Positions 37,416 to 49,537 of a stretch of 64,000 bases of DNA are shown piece after piece. A program made the translations under genes and the position numbers. Numbering within the stretch: position 1 is the stretch's first letter; each line of letters starts with the position of its first letter. Source of the DNA: Welwitschia mirabilis (lineage: Eukaryota > Gnetophyta > Gnetopsida > Welwitschiales); NCBI GenBank assembly GCA_051453625.1, contig JBOZIK010000001.1, positions 175,059,397 to 175,123,396 of the forward strand. Direction: 5' to 3'. The notes under the pieces are model-generated. The model searched no databases and was not told the origin of the DNA. It saw only the letters and a program-made list of their open reading frames with translations.

Positions 37416-39514
37416 TAGCTCAAATTCAAAGTTTAGGAGGTAAATGCTATTTTCTTACTATAGTTAATGATTTCTCAAGATATACATGGGTTGCATTTTT
37501 TTCAAACAACTATGAAACTTACAAATACTAGGTTGAGATATGCAATAAAATTCAAAATGAAAAGGGCTATACCATAGAGAAAATAAGAAATAATAATAGT
37601 GGTGAATTCAAAATCATTTTTTTAATAAGCATTGCAATGAAAATAGTATTGATCACTAATTTTTAGCCCTTAAAATACCAGAACAAAATGGTATTGCTAA
37701 AAGAAAGAATAGAGTCCTCTAAGAAATGGCAAGAACTATGTTAAATGATAAGGAGATTCCAAAGTCATTTTGGGATGAAGTTATTAGTAGTACTACATAT
37801 TATATTATAAATAGAATTTATCTTAGACCTGGTATGGATTCAAATCCTTATGAGTTACATAAAGGAAGATAACCAAATGTTTTTTATTTTAAAGTGTTTA
37901 GGAGTATATGTTATGTGCTAAAAGGTAAAGAACATATTACAAATTTGAGTCTACTGATGAAGTTATATTTTTGGGATATATAACTAGAAGTAGAGCTTAT
38001 CATGTTTTTAATGAGAGAAGTTTAACTGTAGAAGAATCAATAAATGTATAAATTGATGATGTTAGCATAAGGCCTATTTATTTAACTAATGAGGAAGAAA
38101 TATCTCCAAGTACCCATACAACTAAAGAAATTTCTACTAAAAAAGTATAAGAAGTTCCTACAAAAGAAGCCATAACTAAAATGTTTAAAGAGCTAAAAGA
38201 TCAGCCTTTAGGATCTATTATTAGAGAAGCTTGCTCAAAGATAAATACAATAATCCCTATGAAGAATTTTTATGCCTACATTTATCATGTTTCTCAAATA
38301 GAACATAAGAAATTTAAAGAAGCTAAATCCTATGAATAATGAATGATGAACATGCAAGACGAACTATAGAAATTTAAAAAAAATGATGTTTGAAAGCCTG
38401 TAGAAAGGGAAAAAGATAAAAATATTATTGGAACTAAGTAGATCTTTAAGAATAAATGTGATAAAGAAAACAATGTTGTTAAAAAATAAAGCAAGATTAG
38501 TAGCACAAGGATACGACCAAATCTAAGGCATTAATGTAGGTGACATATTCGTTGTAGTTGCAAGTCTTGATAGCATTAGAATGTTTTTATCCTTTATAGC
38601 CTTTAAGAATTTCAAAGTGTATTAAATGGATGTAAAGAGTGCATTTTTAAATAAAACCCTAAATGAAGAAGTATATGTATAAAAACTATAAGGATCTATA
38701 GATCCTTATCAATTTGATCATATGTATAGACTTAAGATAGAATTATATGGATTATAGCAAACACCAATAGCTTGATATGAAAAGTTAGCCACATTTCTAA
38801 ATAAAAATGATTATATTCATGGAATAGTGAATAAACCATGGTTTGTTAAGAACTTGAAAAATGATTTTATCTTTATACCTATTTATGTGAATGATATTAT
38901 TTTTGGTACTTTTAATAAAGGTTTATGAAAAGAACTTGCAAATATTATGATAACATACTTTGAGATGAGCATGTTTAGGAAAGTAAAAATATTTCTTAAA
39001 TTATAGATTAAGAAAATAAAGAATGGAATTTTTATCTCTTAATCTAAATATTCAAAGAATTTAATGAAATATTTTAGATTGAAAAATGCTAAAACAACTG
39101 ACACACCTATGTCAGCATCTTGTAAAGTTAGTTTGGATGAAGATCGAAAATCAGTAGACCAGAAGCTTTATAGGAGTATGATTGAAAGTTTATTTATTTG
39201 ATTACAAGTAGACCTGATATTATTTTTAGTATTAGTGTGTGTGCAAGGTACCAATCCCAACCACAAGAATCATACTTACAAGTAGTAAAAAGAATAATTA
39301 GATATATAAAAGCCACATGTGATTATGGTTTGTAGTTCCCAAACAAAACATGTTTTAAGCTTGTAGGATTTAATGGTGCAAATTCGACTAGATGTAAGGA
39401 TGATATAAAAAGCAAAAGTGGTAATTGTTTTTTAATTAAGATAATGCTTACTGGGATGGGCTAGTAACAATTAAAATTCAATCTCCCTTTCAATAATAAA
39501 AGCCGAGTATATTA
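37416..39514 (+). pseudogene. pol: Copia B pol continued: integrase core, RT, first part of RNase H
   Basis: It resumes with LAQIQSLGGKCYFLT-like residues right after the gypsy D insertion. Integrase continues with EQNGIAKRKNR near 37680 and EMARTML near 37730. RT starts near 38440 with VKSAFLNKTLNEEVYV near 38625. Its catalytic box reads IYVND near 38883, a G-to-A-type loss of the first Asp. RNase H begins near 39365 and reads ISLSIIKAEYI at 39480-39512. There it is cut by copia element C; the rest (KAESYCTHH) is at 48884. Stops are scattered. Confidence 0.8.
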
Positions 39515-40553
39515 TGTTATATTATGTTTTATCAAGTGATGTCAAACTAATATTTTCTATGTTGTAAATTTTATGTATCTTATATAAAAAATATTAACAA
39601 TTTATAGGTTAGATGCTAAAGCCATGAATGTTAAAATCTAATCATTAGAAAACTATTAAGTTTACTTACCCTTGGGATCAACCGATCTTTTAAGGGGTCG
39701 ACTGCACTTGAAGCATACTCTTAGAATTAAACTAAATTCAGAGGGGTAAACGAGATTTTTGATGAAATTAACTAGACTTCTAATCTTGAGAGTCAATATC
39801 CTTGAATTGAATGGAAAGGGATTGACTAGACATTTGATGAGATTGACCAAATTTGTAAACCTAAGAATAGTAACCCTAAACTAAATGATAAGGGGTCAAC
39901 TAGATCTATGATGGGGTCGACCATATCTGTGAACCTGACAACAGTACTTTTGAATCAATTATTAAGGGGTCAACTAGACCTTTAAAGGGGTTAGCCAAAA
40001 CTAAGCTCTATGTAGTGGATTCCTTAAGCCAATGATTATGGGATCAACCAGATACCTAAAGGGATCAACTGAACTTGATGCAAGAAATAGGACTGATCTT
40101 TTATTAGGACTAGTGAGTAATTGAGTAGAATTACGAAAAAACTAAAATAGGCTGACCAAATCTTAAGAGGTTGATTGGAGATGGAGTTGTAAGAAGCTAG
40201 GATGATCAAAAACTTCACTCAAGCAATTTGTATAATTCACGGCACTAGGTGGAGTCGATCAGACTTTTGAGGGATCAACTACTTGAAATGATAATCCTTT
40301 ATGTATTAATTAGGTGTTTATTTTCTAGCCATTTATAGCCATTGGAAGTGCATTTTAAATTGTAATAAATCATAAAAGTCTTTAATATAAATAGCCAAGA
40401 GAGAGATGACTAAAAAGACTTTTTGACTCTTGATCAAAGGACTAAATATTATGATATTTGCTATAGCTTCTTGTCCTTGTGATCCTAATCAAGAAAGATC
40501 TATCATTTGGTGTATCTGTACATTCAAGGTTAGATCTGGTGCTTCATTTATTA
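39515..40553 (+). repeat. First LTR of composite C (cut by gap)
   Basis: It starts TGTTATATTATGTTTTATC. GGGGTCGACTAGACC-type repeats run from about 39680 to 40270. The text enters the gap at 40554, where about 550 bases of LTR are still expected by comparison with the LTR at 40740. Confidence 0.8.
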
Positions 40554-40653
40554 NNNNNNNNNNNNNNNNNNNNNNNNNNNNNNNNNNNNNNNNNNNNNNN
40601 NNNNNNNNNNNNNNNNNNNNNNNNNNNNNNNNNNNNNNNNNNNNNNNNNNNNN
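40554..40653. other. Assembly gap (100 N) hiding an LTR end and a copia interior
   Basis: The left flank is mid-LTR. The right flank (GGCATTTTATAAGAGGAAG) equals the end of a copia interior, compare 51010-51028. The real missing sequence must include the LTR 3' end and, if the first unit is complete, an interior of several kilobases. Confidence 0.8.
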
Positions 40654-40739
40654 TAGGCATTTTATAAGAGGAAGTTTTCTCAAAATTCTAATATTTTTAT
40701 AACTAAGGAATGTTTTCCATTAATGTCAAAGGAGGATAT
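40654..40739 (+). other. 3' tail of a copia interior with polypurine tract
   Basis: It is shared with 51007-51088 (CATTTTATAAGAGGAAG, then TTAATGTCAAAGGAGGATA). It proves that an interior once lay to the left of the LTR at 40740. Confidence 0.75.
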
Positions 40740-42110
40740 TGTTAGATTATGTTTTATTAATTGATGTCAAACTAATGTCTTCTATGAAGTGAATTTTATG
40801 TATCTTATGCGAAAAATATTAACCACTTGTAGGTTAGTTGCTAAAGCTAGGAATGTCACATTCTAATCACTGGAAACCTATCAAGTTCACTTACCCTCTT
40901 AAGGGGTCGACCAAACTTTCAAGGGATCGACCGCACCTGGAGCATACTCTTAGAATTGAACTAAATTTAAAGGGGTCGACTGGACCTATGAGGGTCAACT
41001 AAACTTGAAAATCTAAGAACTAATACCCCTAAACTAATGGTCAATGGGTTGACTGAAACTTTAAGGGGTTGACTGAACCTGAGTACTATGCACTTGATAT
41101 TCCTGAGTCAATCATCAAGGGATCGATCAGATACCTGAGCGATCAACTGGACCTGATGTAGAAAACTAGAATGGATTTTTATCAAGACAAGTAGGAAACT
41201 AGACAGATAAATAAGCGACCAGATAAGGGGTTGACTAGACCCAAAGAAATTGAGTAGACATGGAGCCATAAGAAACTAGAGCAACCAAAAAGTTTACTAG
41301 TGTGAACTATTTTAGTCATGGCACCAGGAGAAGTCAACCAGATGTTTGAGGGGTTAACTGGATAAAATGGAAACAAAATTTTATATCTAGTATGTATCCA
41401 TTTTTTAGCCATTTGTAGCCGTTGGAAGCATGTTTTTACTTGTAATAAACCTTAAAATCCTTCTAATATAAATAGCCAAGAGAGAGATCACTAAAAAGAC
41501 TCTTTTGCTCTTGACTAAAGGACTAAAACTTGTGATATTCATTGTAATATCTTGACATTGTATTCCTGACCAAGGATGAGTTAACATTTATTATATTTAT
41601 ACACTCAAGATTAAATCTTATACTTTATTGTTATATCATCTATAAAAGAAGAACTTCATTACAATCTTTGTACTAAAGAACGAGTGATATCAGTGCACCA
41701 AGGCATTCTTACCATTACTATTACATCCTTTAAAGGTTGAGACTTAGCCTATAAAGGTCCATTGAGAATGTTGAGACTTAACTTAAAAAATTCCATGTGT
41801 AAAGATTATAGGTGAACTTGAAATACCTAAAAGAGTTAATAAAGATCCAAATCAAGCTTGGTAATAAGCTGATCATCGAGAGTGTATTAGGGAGTTTCTC
41901 AAACCACAATAAATCTTGTAGGAATCTGATCAGTATTTTATGCTTTTTGTTAGTTTTACTTTTCTAAATACCTTTCATTTTATCTTTTCATGCATAAGTT
42001 TATTAGAGATTTATTTTGAGTAAATTTTTATTATATGGTAAGTTCATTTAGTTAATTTTTTTTTAAAAAAGAATCTATTCACCCCTCTTTAGGGTTATTG
42101 ATCCTATTAA
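40740..42110 (+). repeat. Middle LTR of composite C
   Basis: It starts TGTTAGATTATG after a polypurine tract and ends at GATCCTATTAA before the primer site TGGTATCAAAGC. It is 1371 bases. Clear GGGGTCGACC-type repeats run from 40900 to 41360. It acts as 3' LTR for what precedes it and 5' LTR for what follows. Confidence 0.85.
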
Positions 42111-42111
42111 T

Positions 42112-42123
42112 TGGTATCAAAGC
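42112..42123 (+). other. tRNA-iMet primer binding site of C
   Basis: TGGTATCAAAGC lies directly after the middle LTR; one G-to-A change from TGGTATCAGAGC. Confidence 0.8.
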
Positions 42124-42175
42124 CAAGTTAAGTTCTTTTTTAGATTTTAACCAATCTAGAATTTAGATTTTAAAA

Positions 42176-42985
42176 ATGAGTAATCCCTTTATTGATGTTT
42201 TAAATATATCCTTCTTAGACACTTCTACTCTTTTTGGTATTTTTTGGATAGTATGTGGATACATTTTCAAACAGATTGCAACTAGTAAAAATGCAAAGGA
42301 TTTAAGGAAAAGTAAAAATAGATTAGTTTAAAAATCTAACAAAAATAGAAGACCTTTCTTTATGGCACTTGTGCCTCATTTACAGAATTTGTCCAACACA
42401 TTAAAAAATGATGACTTAGATGTGATGGATAAAGAACAAGATGAGCTAGAAGCCACTTATGAAGAACTATACCAAGAATGTGAAAAGTTAGTTTAAAAGA
42501 TAAATGATCTAAATAAAATTGTAAAATATCTCTTCAAGAAAAAGGAGCAAATGGAAACAAGATTTAAAGGATCAAATATAAAAACTCTGATCTCATCCTA
42601 CAAGTAAAAGAGTTATTTTTTTTTAAAAATAAATTTTATAGTAATTCTTCCAAATTAGAACAGATTCTTAAAGTTTGGAAGCCTATTACTAATAAGATAG
42701 GCATTAAGTTCATCTCATAAAAATCTTAAAAGTAGCAAAATTAGGTAGGTGGGATAGTAATTTATTCTCAAAAGTTATTTACCATTTTTATGGAAAAATT
42801 GGTCATTTAAAACTTTTATGCAATGCTAAAAAATTAATGTTGGTCTCAAACTCAATTGGTACTTTTTCTTTTAAAATAATTTCAAAAGGAGGTGTATCAT
42901 ATAAGTCTAAAAAGCTATGTGGGTAAAAGCTAATGATCTTAAAAGTATTTTAATTTATACAGCTTTCAAGGTTTTAAATAGTGTT
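42176..42985 (+). pseudogene. gag: Internally deleted gag of copia C
   Basis: The start MSNPFIDV matches the other copies. The text then jumps, within about 60 bases, past the whole capsid and first zinc knuckle. It resumes at the coiled-coil part (FFMALVPHLQNLSN, DELEATYEELYQECEKL). The second knuckle at about 42778-42830 reads YHFYGKIGHLKLLCNA, both leading Cys now Tyr. Because capsid is missing, this copy could only have moved with Gag supplied by another element. The deletion may be old or may have occurred after insertion. Confidence 0.7.
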
Positions 42986-43198
42986 AGCTAGCATTTGGAT
43001 AGTGGGTGTTTAAGGCATATGATAGGTGACAAATCCAGATTTAGGCAATTAAGCAACTTTGATAAAGGAGAAGTAATCTTTGATGATAATAGAAGAGTAA
43101 AAATAGAAGGAAGCATTAATGGGAGTACCCTTTCTACAATTAATGAAGTTTTCTATGTAAATAGTTTAAATCATAATTTGTTGAGCATTATTCAAATA
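42986..43198 (+). pseudogene. Protease of copia C, largely open
   Basis: An open frame of 68 codons starts at 42995 with MDSGCLRHMIGDKSRF, the DSGC catalytic loop and H-M-x-G-D-K that follow in plant copia proteases. It then has GEVIFDDNRRVKIEGS and LNHNLLSI. This is the usual length from catalytic loop to the NLLS motif. It is the best-preserved protease in the window. The residue before M is Leu in the sisters (LDSG). In the element it would cleave the Gag-Pol precursor. Confidence 0.75.
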
Positions 43199-45840
43199 TG
43201 AAATAAAAGATACAAGGTAGTCTTCAATAAATCAAAATGTAAAATTTTACATGAGAAATCTAATGATGTAATTCCTAGAGAAAATAGAATAGCTAATGTA
43301 TATAGCATAGATAAATCATTTTCTTTATGTTATTTTTCAAATGTTCCATAAGAAGAACTTTAGCATAAATGAAAAACTAGATTTCCACAACTTTGCTATT
43401 AGAGTTTATCCATATGGATCGGGTAAATCCTACTCAAACTAAAAGTTTAGGTGGTAAATGTTATTTTATCACTATGATTGATGACTTCTCTAGATATGTA
43501 TTGGTAGTCTTCCTATCAAACAAGTTTAAGGCATAAAAAAGTTGGATTGAGATATGCAAAAAGATTCAAAATGAAATAGAGTATACCATAAAGAAAATAT
43601 GAAGTGATCATGGTGATGAATTTGAGAACCATTTTTTTGAGAAATATTACATTGATAATGGAAGTGATCATCAATTTTTGGCCCCAAAAACACCATGACA
43701 AAATGGTATAGTTGAAAGAAAAAATAAATTCCTTTAAGAATGGCACAAATCCTATTAGGTGATAAAGAGGTTCCTAAATAGTTTTGGATTGAGGCAGTTA
43801 ACATAGCTTACTTTATTAGTAACCGAGTATATCTTAGGCTCGATATAAATAAAATACTATGTGAGTTATTAAAAGGAAGATAACCTAATTTTTTATATTT
43901 TAAAGTCTTTAATAGTAATTGCTATGTACTAAAAGATAGAGGACATTTAAGCAAATTTAAGTCTAAAGTTAATGAAGCCATCTTTTTGAGTTACTCAACT
44001 AGAAGTAAAGCCTATTATGTTTTTAATAAGAGAAGTTTAATAGTAGAAGAATTAATAAATGTATAAATTGATGAGATTAACATAAGACCAAACTACATAA
44101 ATGAAGAGGAAGTCATAACTACAAGTGTCCCCATAACTAATAAACTGAATATTGAAAGTAATGAAGTTCCATTAAAAAAAAGTACACTAAAAAAGCCCAA
44201 ATTATTAAAAGATCATCCTATAGAATCTATTATTAGAGAAGTTCATTTAAAAATAAAGACAAAAGATTCTATGAAGAATTTGTATGTTCATGTTTGTTAT
44301 GTTTTAAAAATAGAACTTAAGATATTTGAAGAAGCTAAAATTCAAGACTAATGGATGATGGCAATGTAAGACGAGCTATAAAAAATCAAGAGAAATGATG
44401 TTTGAAAGATTGTAGAAAGGCAAAAGAGAAAAATGTCATTGAAACTAAGTGGATTTTTAAAAACAAATGTGATGAATAAAACAATGTCATTAAAAATAAG
44501 GCAAGATGGTAGCACAAGGCTACAATCAGATAGAAGACATTCATGTAGGTGATACTTTTGCTTCTATTGCAAGGCTTCATAGCATTAGAATGTTTTTGTC
44601 TTTTGTGGAATATAGAAATTATAAATTTAATCAAATGTATGTGAAGAGTGATTTTCTAACTAATACTTTAAATGAAGATGTTTATGTAGAATAGCCATAA
44701 GGTTTTATTAATCCTTATAAAATTGATCATGTGTATAGACTTAAGAAAGCCCTTATGGATTGAAACAAGCTTCAAAAGCTTGGTATGAGAAGTTAGCCAA
44801 TTTTTTAAATGAAAATGGATAAATTTATAAACTATAGAAAAAATGTTATTTGTAAAGAACTTAAGAAAGGATTTTATTATTATATAGATTTATGTATATG
44901 ATATTATATTTGGTGCCTCAAATGAAAAGTTGTCAAAATAATTTGCAACTATTATGACAACTCATTTTTAAATGAGTATGTTTGATAAAGTAAAATTTTT
45001 TTTAGATTATAGATAAAGAAATTAAAAGATGAAATATTTATTTCTTAATCTAAATATGCAAGAGATTTAATCAAATGTTTTGAATTAAAAATAAAAAACA
45101 ACTAACACTTCTATGTCTACATCATGTGAAGTGAGTTTAAATAAAAATGGTAAATTAGTAGATCAAAAACTTTATAGAAGTATGATTGGTAGTTTACTAT
45201 ATTTAACTACAAATAGATCAGACATTATGTTTAGTATAAGAGTATGTATAAGCTGTCAATCCCAATCAAAATAATCATATCTATAAGTAGTAAAAAGAAT
45301 ACTCAGGTATGTAAAAGGCATATGTGATTATGATTTATGATATCCTACAGATACATCCTTCGAGCTTGCAAGTTTTAGTGATGTGGATTGGGGTGGTTGT
45401 GAAGATGATAAAAAGAGCATAAGTGGAAATTATTTTCTATTAGGTTCATGCTTGGTGGGATGGATAAGTATGAAAAAAAACTTTATCTTTCTCTCAACTA
45501 TAAAAGTAGAATATGTTGCCATAGGTAGTTGTTGTAGTCATCTTTTATGGATGAAAGAAATGCTAAAGGACTTTGGTGTTAATTTTAAATAAGTCCCTAT
45601 CTTTTGTGATAATACCAGTGCTATAAACATATCTAAAAATCATATTCAACACTTAAGAACTAAACATATTAAGCTAAGGAATCATTTTATAAGAGATTAA
45701 GTAAAAAGGACATATCTCTATGAAATTTATAAGTACATACCAACAGATGGAAAATATTTTTACTAAACCCCTAAATTTTAATACTTTTCTTCAGCTTATA
45801 AATGAACTAGGGGTTATCTCACTGTCTTATAACTAATTAT
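43199..45840 (+). pseudogene. pol: Integrase, RT and RNase H of copia C
   Basis: The integrase core is at about 43400-43900 (GGKCYFITMIDDFSR, later QNGIVERKNK). RT starts near 44490; an open stretch at 44506-44694 gives MVAQGYNQIEDIHVGDTF and VKSDFLTNTLNEDVYVE. The catalytic box near 44892 reads IYVYD, first Asp replaced by Tyr. RNase H is open at 45383-45592 (MDWGGCEDDKKSISGNYFLL, then IKVEYVAIGSCCSHLLWMKE). Pol ends after a NELGVIS-like stretch near 45825. The antisense frames at 43516-43804 are shadows of the integrase. The RNase H is well kept compared with the RT. Confidence 0.8.
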
Positions 45841-46587
45841 AAGACAGTTGACTAGATTCTTGATTTAGTTAGTTAAATGTTATTGGTCAATTAGAATAAA
45901 AAATTGATTGCCGAGAACTTATTAATTTTATAGGCCCTTCAGTAAAAGATGATAGTGTAGAATGAAATCTTATTTATCACATAAAAACTATATTATCTAT
46001 CTTTATTCTTTCATATGATTATATATAATTATATTTGTGTATGTGCACTTTTATTCTCTCTTTATCATTGATATCAAAAGAGGGAGAATTAGTTGTTTAT
46101 TATTTGTTACTTATGCCTTCAAATATAGTATGCCCTTGATGAGAACTTTTATCTTGTAATGCTTATGTTTAATGAAATAGATATGCACTTGTTTTATGCT
46201 CTTTAATTTATATCAAGTCTTTGTATCAAATTTTTTAAAGTTCAAATCACATTTCTATATGAACTTTAATTATCTAATATGCTAAATATTAAAGATTTAA
46301 ATGTTGTTATCTCATATTGGAAATGAAATCTAAAATTGTTAATAATCAAAATGTTAAATGGTTTGTGTGCTCAAATTGTGTTGTTCATAAATATTGTGTT
46401 CTTATCTCTCCAAATGTGCACCCTAAATGGTTTTTATTTTAGCACAAAATTTGACTTATCAAAATTTCTTAAATTAGTTTCAAAAGGATAAATATTTTGC
46501 AAAGAATAATAAGCATTTTGTAAGGTTTCTTAGTTTTAAATATTTTTACAACTAATTATTATTTGCCATAAATTAAAAAGGAAAGAT
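45841..46587 (+). other. 3' region of copia C, third ORF deleted, two purine tracts
   Basis: Only about 220 bases separate the pol end from the internal purine tract (TATCAAAAGAGGGAGAATT, 46073-46091), where copies A2 and B carry a ~1.1-kb ORF. The LTR-proximal tract AAAAAGGAAAGAT (46575-46587) precedes the LTR. Confidence 0.7.
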
Positions 46588-48880
46588 TATTAGATTATGT
46601 TTTATCAATTGATTTCAAACTAATGTTTTCTGTGTAGTAAATTTTGCATATCTTGTATAGAAAATGTTAACAACTTGAAAGTTATATGTTAAAGCCATGA
46701 ATGTCAAAATCTAATNNNNNNNNNNNNNNNNNNNNNNNNNNNNNNNNNNNNNNNNNNNNNNNNNNNNNNNNNNNNNNNNNNNNNNNNNNNNNNNNNNNNN
46801 NNNNNNNNNNNNNNNNNNNNNNNNNNNNNNNNNNNNNNNNNNNNNNNNNNNNNNNNNNNNNNNNNNNNNNNNNNNNNNNNNNNNNNNNNNNNNNNNNNNN
46901 NNNNNNNNNNNNNNNNNNNNNNNNNNNNNNNNNNNNNNNNNNNNNNNNNNNNNNNNNNNNNNNNNNNNNNNNNNNNNNNNNNNNNNNNNNNNNNNNNNNN
47001 NNNNNNNNNNNNNNNNNNNNNNNNNNNNNNNNNNNNNNNNNNNNNNNNNNNNNNNNNNNNNNNNNNNNNNNNNNNNNNNNNNNNNNNNNNNNNNNNNNNN
47101 NNNNNNNNNNNNNNNNNNNNNNNNNNNNNNNNNNNNNNNNNNNNNNNNNNNNNNNNNNNNNNNNNNNNNNNNNNNNNNNNNNNNNNNNNNNNNNNNNNNN
47201 NNNNNNNNNNNNNNNNNNNNNNNNNNNNNNNNNNNNNNNNNNNNNNNNNNNNNNNNNNNNNNNNNNNNNNNNNNNNNNNNNNNNNNNNNNNNNNNNNNNN
47301 NNNNNNNNNNNNNNNNNNNNNNNNNNNNNNNNNNNNNNNNNNNNNNNNNNNNNNNNNNNNNNNNNNNNNNNNNNNNNNNNNNNNNNNNNNNNNNNNNNNN
47401 NNNNNNNNNNNNNNNNNNNNNNNNNNNNNNNNNNNNNNNNNNNNNNNNNNNNNNNNNNNNNNNNNNNNNNNNNNNNNNNNNNNNNNNNNNNNNNNNNNNN
47501 NNNNNNNNNNNNNNNNNNNNNNNNNNNNNNNNNNNNNNNNNNNNNNNNNNNNNNNNNNNNNNNNNNNGAATTAAACTAAATTCAGAAGGATTAACTAGAT
47601 TTCAGATGGAGTCTACTGAACCTATGATCTTGAGGGTCAGTATCTTTGAACCAAATGTAAGGGGTCAACCAAACCTTTGATGGGGTTAACTGGGTTTATG
47701 AACTTGAGAATAGTATCCCTGAACTAAATGATAAGGACTTGATCAGACTTGTGATGAGGTCAATCGAATTTATGAACCTCAGAGCAATACTCCTGGATCG
47801 ATTGTTAAGAGGTCAATTAGATCTTTGAAGGAATTAATTAAAATTAAGTATTATGTAGCTGATATCCCTAAGCTAATCATCATATAGTCGATTATACACC
47901 TAAATAAGTTGATTAAACCTGATGCAAGAAATTGAAATGATCTTTTGTTAGGACTAGTAAGCAATTAGACAAAATTACAGGTGACCAGAAAGGGGTCGAC
48001 CAGACCCAGAGGGGTCAATTAAAGATGGAGCCATAAGAAACTAAGGTGACCAAAAAATTCACTTGGGTAACCTATATAAGTCATGACGCTAGGTGGGATT
48101 CAATTAGACTTATGAGGGATTATCCGACGAGAATGAAGCTAAAGTTTTCTATCCATTTTGTATCTATTATATATCCATTAGATATTTATTTTCTAGTTAT
48201 TTATAACTATTGGAAGTGCATTTTAAATTGTAATAAATCCTAAAGACCTTCTAATATAAATATCCAAGAGAAAGATAACTAAAAACACTTTTTTAAGGAT
48301 TAAATATTATGATATTTACTATAGCTTTTTGGCTTTGTGATCCTAACCAAGGAATGTAATTTGGTGTATTTGTACATTCAAGGTCAAATATAGTATTTTA
48401 TTTATTATATTATCTATAGGAGAAGAGGTTCATTCAAATAAATATACCAAAGAAAAATGATATTTATGCATCAAGGCATTCTTACCATTACTATTACATC
48501 CTCTAAAGGTTGAGATAGAGCCTATAAAAGTCCATTATAAAGGTTAATCTTAGCATTAAAAAGTCTATGTGTAAAGGTTACAGGTGAACTTGAAATACCT
48601 AGAAGAGTTAAAAAAGATTTAGATTAGCCTTGTTAATAAGTTGATCATCAAGGATGAAGTAGAAAGTTTCTTGAATCATTATAGATCTTTCATACATCTG
48701 ATCAGTATTTTATGCTTTCTATTAGTTTTATTTTTCTGAATATCTTCTGGTTTATCTTTTCATGCACAAGTTTATTAGATATTGATTTTGAATAAGTTTT
48801 TATTATATTTTAAGTTTATTTAGTTATTTTTTTAAACTAGAAACATATTCATTCCCCTTTTAGCATTCTTGATCTTATCA
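46588..48880 (+). repeat. Last LTR of composite C (contains an 852-N gap)
   Basis: It starts TATTAGATTATG and ends GATCTTATCA. The N run at 46716-47567 replaces a segment that is 81 bases long in the sister LTR (39643-39723). GGGGTCGACC repeats lie at 47655-48010. Confidence 0.8.
46716..47567. other. Assembly gap of 852 N inside an LTR
   Basis: The left flank ends AAAATCTAAT and the right starts GAATTAAACTAAATTCAG. Both are adjacent sites only 81 bases apart in the LTR at 39515. Confidence 0.9.
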
Positions 48881-49206
48881 CATTAAAGCAGAAAGTTATT
48901 GTACTCATCACCTTTAGATGAAGAAAATGCTAAAGGACTTTGGTCTAAGTTTTAAATAGGTTTATATTTTCTGTAATAATACTAGTGCAATCAATATTTT
49001 CTAAAAATCCTATTCAACACTCCAAAACTAATTACATTGAACTAAGACATTATTTTTTAAGAGATCAAGTTGAAAAAGAAAATAATTTTATGAATTTTAT
49101 TAGTATAGTTTGTCAACTTGTTGATATCTTTACCAAACCCCTAATTTTTGATAATTTTCTTCATCTTTAGAATGAACTAGGGGTTATCTCACCATCTTCT
49201 AGCTGA
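48881..49206 (+). pseudogene. pol: End of copia B RNase H
   Basis: IKAESYCTHHL, a stop and MKKMLKDFG continue the RNase H cut at 39514. The last strand and the C-terminus follow: IQHSKTNYIELRHYFLRDQV, VDIFTKPLIFDNFLHL, a stop, then NELGVIS, ending at TGA 49204-49206. These are the standard last motifs of plant copia pol. An open run of 61 codons lies at 48985-49170. Copy A2 has the same residues at 10240-10596. Confidence 0.8.
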
Positions 49207-49537
49207 TTAGAGGTAGTTAACTAGATTTATGATTTAGTTAATTGGAGGTGATCGATCGATCGAACTCAAAGCCTAATCTCCCATATCCTAGCAGTACTGT
49301 AACCTGCATCTTGACAAATCAACTAGAACTCAAACTAGTTGATTGAACTTATAGGATTATAGTATAAAATATTCATCGGTGGATCTAATTTATTTATCAA
49401 AACCAACCTAATTAATTCTCTTTTTAAAATTAAGTGGAGCCTAACCCTTTTCATTATTTTCTAGCCACCTGTCTCCTTCAGATCTAGTATTTTTCTCAGA
49501 TTTTGTTTTATCTGCAAGCTCTTACCAAGTGGTTGCA

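Larger units (their letters stand above)
39515..48880 (+). mobile_element. Copia composite C (LTR-[gap]-LTR-interior-LTR) inserted in B RNase H
   Basis: LTRs begin at 39515, 40740 and 46588. A target duplication TATTA (39510-39514) / CATTA (48881-48885) flanks the whole unit, and the B RNase H register continues through it. An interior tail (40654-40739) precedes the middle LTR, so a first interior must lie, deleted or unassembled, in the N gap at 40554. The second interior (42111-46587) has a gag deletion and lacks the third ORF. Such arrays arise by recombination between LTRs of related elements. Confidence 0.75.

Noticed and set aside
43516-43804. Minus-strand ORFs of 76 and 92 codons
   Set aside because: Antisense of the copia C integrase, which is readable on the plus strand.
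46701-47579. 292-codon open frame
   Set aside because: It consists almost entirely of N; frames at 60053-60895, 60096-60926, 62801-63781, 40430-40702 and 5902-6152 are likewise gap artefacts.
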